Source: Clostridium gelidum
GTDB taxonomy: Bacteria > Bacillota > Clostridia > Clostridiales > Clostridiaceae
Assembly (NCBI RefSeq): GCF_019977655.1
Contig: NZ_AP024849.1
Span: forward strand, 2,699,001 to 2,763,000
Length of the DNA stretch: 64,000 nt
Reading direction: 5' to 3'
Shown: piece after piece, positions 58,978-64,000 of the stretch
Layout: each line of letters starts with the position of its first letter
How positions within the stretch are numbered: position 1 is the stretch's first letter
Notes under the pieces: generated by a model
What the model saw: the letters and a program-made list of their open reading frames with translations, nothing else
What the model was told of the DNA's origin: nothing
Databases searched by the model: none
Program-made: the position numbers and the translations under genes

Positions 58978-59775
58978 ATGATAGTAGATAGTCATGCGCA
59001 TGTTATATTTCCAGTAGAAAAACAAATACTTATGATGGAGGAAGCTTCTATAGATAAAACTATACTATTTTCTACAACACCACATCCAGAAAAAGCTTAT
59101 GATATGGAATCCTTTGAAAAGGAGATGGAGATATTAGACAATATATTAGCAAGTAATACTACTGTAGAAGAACGGGTTAAGAATATTAAGAGAACTACAC
59201 AAGAACTAAAAGAAGTAATAGAGAGAAATCCATCAAAATTCATAGGATTTGGCCAAGTACCACTCAATTTAACTTATGATGAAACTGCAGAATGGATTGT
59301 TAAAAATGTAATTGAAAATAACTTTTATGGATTAGGTGAATTTGCGCCTGCGTCAGGCAAAGTAAAAGATTTAGAAGTTATTTTCCAAGCCTCTTCAGAA
59401 CTTAGTAAATTACCTATTTGGGTTCATACATTTCATCCTCTTAATGGTGATGATATTAAAGAACTTATAGAATTAGCAAAAAAATACTCTGAAGTTCCAT
59501 TAATATTCGGACATATGGGAGGTACAAATTGGCTTCAAACAATAAAAATGGCAAAGGAAAATAAGAATATATACCTAGATTTATCAGCTACATTTACAAT
59601 TTTAGCACCTACAATAGCAATAAAAGAATTACCAGATCGTACTTTATTTAGTTCGGATGCTCCATATGGGGATCCATTATTATTGAGAGAAACGGTGGAG
59701 AAAATAAGTCCTAATAAGAAAGTGACAGATAATGTCCTTGGTGGAAATATATCAAGATTATTGAAGTTGTATTAA
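58978..59775 (+). CDS. amidohydrolase-family metal-dependent hydrolase
   Basis: A 265-residue protein of the amidohydrolase_2 type (TIM-barrel). Metal site: IVDSHAHVIFP (HxH), WVHTFHPL, and IFGHMGG; near the end the Asp of LFSSDAPYGDP. These residues fit decarboxylase- or lactonase-type enzymes; the substrate cannot be named. The ATG at 58978 has AAAGGAT; a start three codons earlier overlaps that site. Divergent from the HxlR gene, and closed by a strong terminator at 59777. Confidence 0.8.
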   Translation: MIVDSHAHVIFPVEKQILMMEEASIDKTILFSTTPHPEKAYDMESFEKEMEILDNILASNTTVEERVKNIKRTTQELKEVIERNPSKFIGFGQVPLNLTYDETAEWIVKNVIENNFYGLGEFAPASGKVKDLEVIFQASSELSKLPIWVHTFHPLNGDDIKELIELAKKYSEVPLIFGHMGGTNWLQTIKMAKENKNIYLDLSATFTILAPTIAIKELPDRTLFSSDAPYGDPLLLRETVEKISPNKKVTDNVLGGNISRLLKLY

Positions 59776-59776
59776 T

Positions 59777-59832
59777 ACTAAAATAAAATGGCTATCTCTA
59801 ATTATATTGGGAGAGATAGCCATTTTATTTTA
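59777..59832. terminator. bidirectional terminator between amidohydrolase and GGDEF genes
   Basis: AAAATAAAATGGCTATCTCT pairs exactly with its complement around a 12-base loop; the flanks are A-rich and T-rich, so it serves both converging genes. Confidence 0.85.
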
Positions 59833-61257
59833 TTCTAAATACCACTTACACAAATTTCTAGTTTTTTTTGCATCATATAGCGCCTTATCTGCATTATCAA
59901 CTAAATCGATTTCATCTTCAGTAGTTGAATTCATTGTTTCTCCACCTATTGAAATAGTTACTTTTACTATTTCATTATTTTTATACTCAAACTCGTAATT
60001 CTGTACAGCTTCTCTAATCTCATTTGACAAAATAAATGCTTTATCCATAGAATAGTTTGGTAATATAACAAGAAATTCTTCTCCTCCATGCCTACATACA
60101 ATACCATTCTCTAATATACACATATTAATGATCTTTACAATATTAACTAATACAAAATCGCCATATGAATGCCCATATTTGTCATTGATTTTTTTGAAAA
60201 AATCTATGTCTAACATAAGAACTGACAATTCTAGATTGTTATTTTGGTAGTATATAAATAGATTGTTTAACAATTTAAATGTATAGCTTCGATTATATGC
60301 ATTTGTAAGATAATCTTTCGTTGCTTTTTTTTCTAAATCAGATACTTGGCTTTGATATGAATAGATTATTACAAGTTGTTTTATACTCTGGATTCCTAAC
60401 ATGATGATTCCGCACATAATGATAAAATCATTATAAGTATCATTGTAATATACTTGTGAAAATTTCAATATATTATAATAAATATAAATAGTAAGATATG
60501 TTATAAGTACAAAGACAGTGCTATAATTGAACCCGGTAATCATTTCATCATTATACTCTACTATATTAAATGCTGAATATTTTAGTTGCATTTCATGACT
60601 TTTTATATAATAAAGTGCATAAATAATTATAAAAATACCAACTGAACTTATCCATAAATTTACCGAATATATATTATTAGAATATCCTATTTCAAATATA
60701 TCTATAAAATCTGATATTATTCTTATCATAACACCAACATAAAAATAAATATAAGATTTATTTTTATTTGAAGTACTAAATATTCTTTGACTAAAAGTAA
60801 AATATAATAAAATGAAAGAATCTAATATAGGATAAATAAAATTAAAATAACAATCTAAAGTTATATTAAACGAAAAAAGGTTTTTGAGCATTTCTTTATC
60901 AAAAAAACAAAAAATAATAAGAGATAAAAAGAAAAAAATAACAATATCAAGAAAATTCAGAATTATAGTTCTAATTTTTATCTTTATATAATTATGTATT
61001 CTTTTAATTCCTTTTTTAAATCCAATTATAATTAAAACATATGTACTTAAATAAAAAATATTTTCAACAATTGTTCTAAGTGATGATTCATCAAAATTTT
61101 CATCAATAAAAGTACCTATTGCTGACATAAGCAGTGCTAATAACATGAACTTCCAAAAAGGATCTTTATTTTTATAAAAGAACCTAACAAATAATATTGT
61201 TCCCAATAAACAAGCTATAGTCTCCATAATTGGCGCAAAATAAGAATTACTTAACAT
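59830..61257 (-). CDS. membrane diguanylate cyclase (GGDEF domain)
   Basis: A 475-residue protein. About eight to nine hydrophobic segments fill residues 1-300 (FAPIMETIACLLGTILFVRFF, FMLLALLMSAIGTFI, ...), an unrecognised membrane sensor domain of MASE-like layout. The C-terminal GGDEF domain is intact: ATKDYLTNAYNRSYTF, LMLDIDFFKKINDKYGHSYGDFVL, active-site RHGGEEFLVILP, and VSIGG-like ITISIGG near the end. It should synthesise cyclic di-GMP from GTP. No inhibitory RxxD is clear upstream of GGEEF. The ATG at 61257 has GCGAGGAAA; the 61278 start overlaps that site. It lies beside three chemoreceptors, suggesting control of motility versus adhesion (inference). Confidence 0.85.
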   Translation of the reverse strand: MLSNSYFAPIMETIACLLGTILFVRFFYKNKDPFWKFMLLALLMSAIGTFIDENFDESSLRTIVENIFYLSTYVLIIIGFKKGIKRIHNYIKIKIRTIILNFLDIVIFFFLSLIIFCFFDKEMLKNLFSFNITLDCYFNFIYPILDSFILLYFTFSQRIFSTSNKNKSYIYFYVGVMIRIISDFIDIFEIGYSNNIYSVNLWISSVGIFIIIYALYYIKSHEMQLKYSAFNIVEYNDEMITGFNYSTVFVLITYLTIYIYYNILKFSQVYYNDTYNDFIIMCGIIMLGIQSIKQLVIIYSYQSQVSDLEKKATKDYLTNAYNRSYTFKLLNNLFIYYQNNNLELSVLMLDIDFFKKINDKYGHSYGDFVLVNIVKIINMCILENGIVCRHGGEEFLVILPNYSMDKAFILSNEIREAVQNYEFEYKNNEIVKVTISIGGETMNSTTEDEIDLVDNADKALYDAKKTRNLCKWYLE

Positions 61258-61388
61258 ATTTAATTTCCTCGCTATCATACTACAAAAAACAATAAATTTT
61301 GTAGTATATTTTTCATTTCAAGTATATAATACAATTAATAATTAGCATTAGCAACAAATTTATGTAATTAATCAACGTTAAAAATGTA

Positions 61389-61415
61389 TAATATGACAAC
61401 ATATTCGGCTGATAA
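61389..61415 (+). promoter_or_regulatory. possible motility sigma (SigD/FliA-type) promoter for chemoreceptor 3
   Basis: TAAT-N15-GCTGATAA, one mismatch in each half from the usual TAAA-N15-GCCGATAA. It lies 36 bp before the receptor start. Suggestive only. Confidence 0.4.
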
Positions 61416-61450
61416 ATAAATTAATTTCACACAAGAAGGGACTGTTATAT

Positions 61451-63148
61451 ATGAGAAGCATAAAGTTAAAAATACTATTACCACTTTTTTTCATGATTAT
61501 ATTTTTCTTAGGGTTTATGGCAATTCAGTTTGTCTATACAAATAATAATTTGAAATTAGTAAAGGAAATGAATATAAAATACTTTTCGACTATTTCAAAA
61601 ACTGATAAGTTAAAACTTGATGTTGTAGAGGTTCAGCAATGGCTTACAGATATAAGTGCGACAAGAGCAGCAGAAGGTTTTGATGATGGATTTGATAAGG
61701 CTGAAAAGTATGCACAAGATGTGAAAATTATTACGGAAGAACTTAAACAAATAAACCCTGAAAGCACAGTGGAAATTGTAAAAATAGAAAAAGCTTTTGA
61801 ACCATATTATGAAACAGGTAAGACAATGGCTACAGCATATATTGATGGTGGTCCTGAAAAAGGTAATGTATCTATGGAAAAGTTTGATAGTACAGCAGAA
61901 GAAATTAACAGTGAAGTTGATAACTTTAAAATTTCAGCTTCTGAAAATATTGAAACATCTATAAAGAATATAGAAAAATCGATTTCAAACACAATAATTT
62001 TAATAGTAGTATCCATTTTAGTTGCAATAATATTATCGATAATAACATGGGGATATGTTACAAGGCATATTGTTAAACCAATAAATACAATATTATCTAA
62101 ATTAAAAGTTATGGCAAGTAGTGGAGGGGATTTAACACAGCATATTGATTTTGTTAGTAATGATGAAATAGGTGAGTTAGCAAAAAACTTTAACTTAATG
62201 CAGAATTCCTTTAGAAAGATAATTCGCGTTATTATTGATGAATCTATGAATGTTGAGAATAAAGTTGAGAAAACAAACGAAAATATTAGTCAGCTAGCTG
62301 CCTTGATTGAGGATATTTATGCTACAACAGAGGAATTATCTAGTGTTATGGAGGAAACAGCAGCGTCAACTGAAGAAATGAGTTTAGCAACTTCTGAAAT
62401 TGAGTTAAATATTGAATCAGTTGCGCAAAAGGCAAAGAGCGAAGCTGAAAATTCATCATTAATTAAAGAGAGAGCAAATGAGCTTAAAAACAAAGCTGTT
62501 AATTCTAAAGAACAAGCACAGCAAATTAATATTCAAACACAGGACAAGCTTTTAGAAGCTATTGAAAAATCGAAAGAAGTGGAAAAAATAAATGTTTTAT
62601 CGGAAGCTATTTTACAAATTGCATCTCAAACTAATTTATTAGCATTAAATGCTTCAATAGAAGCTGCAAGAGCAGGAGATGCAGGAACAGGATTTTCAGT
62701 AGTAGCGGAAGAAATCAAAAAACTTGCAGAAGATTCGAAAAATACTGTATCAGAAATAAAAGATATTAGTAACGTAGTTGTAAATACTGTGAAAAACTTA
62801 GTGGATACATCAGAGGACATGCTTCAATTTATAAATACTCAAGTTATAAGTGATTATGAGATGATTGTTAAAACGGGAGAACATTATAGTGATGATGCAA
62901 TTATGATTAGTGATATGACAAGTAACTTTAGTGAAAAATCTAATGAGATGATGACTTCAATAAATACAGTTGCAAACTCTGTAAATCAAATAACTACAGC
63001 AAATAACGAATCAGCAAAAGGAACAAATAGTATTGCTGAAATGATGAATACTATATCTGAAAAATCTGATAATGTGGTGAACTTAATAAAAGAAGTTAAT
63101 ACTAGCACAAATAAATTAGTGGAAATGGTTAATGATTTTAAGGTGTAG
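61451..63148 (+). CDS. methyl-accepting chemotaxis protein 3
   Basis: A 565-residue membrane receptor. First helix LLPLFFMIIFFLGFMAIQFVY, a sensor of about 150 residues with helical-bundle character (LDVVEVQQWLTDISATRAAEGFDDGFDKAEKY...), second helix IILIVVSILVAIILSIITWGYV, HAMP (KPINTILSKLKVMASSGGDLTQHIDF), and signalling hairpin with tip NLLALNASIEAARAGDAGTGFSVVAEEIKKLAEDS. The tip differs from the other two (ASIEAARAGDAG), so it may belong to a different cluster class. Ligand unknown. AGAAGGGA site before ATG. Confidence 0.9.
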   Translation: MRSIKLKILLPLFFMIIFFLGFMAIQFVYTNNNLKLVKEMNIKYFSTISKTDKLKLDVVEVQQWLTDISATRAAEGFDDGFDKAEKYAQDVKIITEELKQINPESTVEIVKIEKAFEPYYETGKTMATAYIDGGPEKGNVSMEKFDSTAEEINSEVDNFKISASENIETSIKNIEKSISNTIILIVVSILVAIILSIITWGYVTRHIVKPINTILSKLKVMASSGGDLTQHIDFVSNDEIGELAKNFNLMQNSFRKIIRVIIDESMNVENKVEKTNENISQLAALIEDIYATTEELSSVMEETAASTEEMSLATSEIELNIESVAQKAKSEAENSSLIKERANELKNKAVNSKEQAQQINIQTQDKLLEAIEKSKEVEKINVLSEAILQIASQTNLLALNASIEAARAGDAGTGFSVVAEEIKKLAEDSKNTVSEIKDISNVVVNTVKNLVDTSEDMLQFINTQVISDYEMIVKTGEHYSDDAIMISDMTSNFSEKSNEMMTSINTVANSVNQITTANNESAKGTNSIAEMMNTISEKSDNVVNLIKEVNTSTNKLVEMVNDFKV

Positions 63149-63225
63149 TAAGGGTTATTAAAGATAAATAAATGAATTTAAATGCTGTATCATTCTGTAA
63201 AATGTACCCTTTGTAAAGGACATTG

Positions 63226-64000
63226 TTAAAAATACTGTGTAGAATCAATGAGATGATTTCTGTATTCAACAGGAGTCATCCTTTTTAAATTCCATTGATA
63301 TCTATAGTTGTTATAATAAATCATGTACTGGTCTATCTCATTTTTTAGGTCTTCTAATGTTTGGCATTGTTTTATGTTTACTTCATCTTTGAAATGCCCA
63401 AAGAATGATTCCTGCGGGGCGTTGTCCCAACAGTTTCCTCGTCTAGACATAGATTGACCAAACCCACATTCTTTTACTAACTTCTGAAATTTAGGACTTG
63501 TGTAGTGTGATCCTTGATCTGAATGAATGAAAGCTTCAGGATGAAATTTTACACTTTTTGATTTCTTAAGATTGGTGATAGTATCGATAACTATATCTAA
63601 TGTGAGACTATCAGATACATTATAAGCCATTATTTCATTAGTTGATGCATCTTTAATGGTCGACAAATAAGCCTTTTTGCTTTTATTTTTATAGAACAAA
63701 TAGGTAATATCCGTAAGCAATACTTTGCCAGGGGTATTCTGTTTGAAATTCCTATTAAGCACATTAGGTAAGACTTTATGTTCTTTAGTTGCTTTTACCA
63801 TTCGTCTATATGGATTTGCTTTTCTATAAGGACAAACTATGTCATATTTTTTCATAAGTCTGCGAATACGTTTTAGATTATATACAACTCCATATTGAGA
63901 TTTCAATACCATCTTTATTTGTCTTGCACCTTTTTTATGTTTTTTGAAGTTGAATGCCTTTAAAATTATATCTTTAACTTCCAAATCATTATCGTTGCGC
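63226..64000 (-). mobile_element. IS3-family transposase OrfB (IS150-like), cut by window edge
   Basis: The frame runs from 63226 to the right edge without a start, so the N-terminal part and OrfA lie outside. The visible 257 residues contain an IS3 OrfB helix-turn-helix (KKGARQIKMVLKSQYGVVYNLKRIRRLMKKYDIVCPYRK) and the rve DDE catalytic core: LTDITYLF (D), HSDQGSHYTSPKF (D), and QESFFGHFKDEV (E), with SRRGNCWDNAP between. It looks intact where visible. In IS3 elements OrfB is fused to OrfA by ribosomal frameshifting. The imperfect palindrome TGTACCCTTTGTAAAGGACA at about 63204-63223 may mark the element end. Confidence 0.85.

Noticed and set aside
59807..59998. 63-codon plus-strand frame overlapping the GGDEF gene end
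   Set aside because: Starts in the terminator hairpin and runs antisense to the GGDEF domain.
1..64000. tRNA, rRNA, CRISPR array, known riboswitch or prophage
   Set aside because: Read for conserved T-loops, direct repeats with spacers, cyclic-di-GMP and other riboswitch cores and phage structural genes; none was recognised by eye. A covariance-model scan would be decisive.

Overview
The window is AT-rich, spore-former-type Firmicute DNA, most likely Clostridium sensu stricto near C. beijerinckii. This is an inference from base composition, scpA-scpB/ytfJ/dacF/rluB synteny, purine-rich Shine-Dalgarno sites and many methyl-accepting chemotaxis proteins. No rRNA, tRNA or CRISPR array was recognised.

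Layout. 1-2.0 kb: the 3' end of topB, then a structured repeat and a decayed membrane-protein gene. 2.1-7.5 kb: a BcrC-like PAP2 phosphatase, a DedA protein fused to a PAP2 domain that has lost its catalytic residues, a cupin, and a secreted PTP-type phytase fused to a GxGYxYP domain. 7.9-14.7 kb: a truncated CopZ-like gene, then polyprenyl diphosphate synthase, DoxX, a Met-rich FixH/YtkA-like protein, a membrane polyferredoxin, MenA-like prenyltransferase, a CPBP protease and MenG-like methyltransferase. This looks like the last steps of a menaquinone-type pathway joined to a membrane redox module, with no ring-forming men genes in view. 15.4-20.5 kb: LysR/MFS pair, a small gene, and a zone of gene debris (broken GGDEF gene, topB tail, ywbE plus a partial second ywbE). 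20.8-40.3 kb: core block with two D,D-carboxypeptidases, scpAB, ytfJ, an FAD/2Fe-2S oxidoreductase pair, a LysR/ketopantoate-reductase pair, an APC transporter, a YtrA-type GntR-ABC operon with a clear operator, rluB, an RpiR regulator and cca. 40.4-64 kb: accessory and signalling genes: FIST protein plus soluble chemoreceptor, ComFB, LemA-TPM, an orphan CIRCE element, two glycosyltransferase genes, an AbrB-type regulator with a Spo0A box, HelD behind a leader peptide, three membrane chemoreceptors, nitroreductase, cupin, HxlR/amidohydrolase, a membrane GGDEF protein, and an IS3-family transposase running off the right edge.

Two dispersed repeat families were found by eye. Family 1 (three copies, near 1.15, 13.4 and 48.6 kb) is about 250-330 bp, strongly folded, and each copy is followed by a hairpin; it is the best candidate here for an undescribed non-coding RNA or RNA-like mobile element. 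Family 2 (near 24.8, 30.6 and 37.4 kb) is a MITE-like element with terminal inverted repeats and an internal hairpin module that is rearranged or missing between copies.

Starts were moved downstream of the longest open frame wherever a good Shine-Dalgarno site pointed to an internal codon. Functions are family-level readings from motifs; no database search was run.
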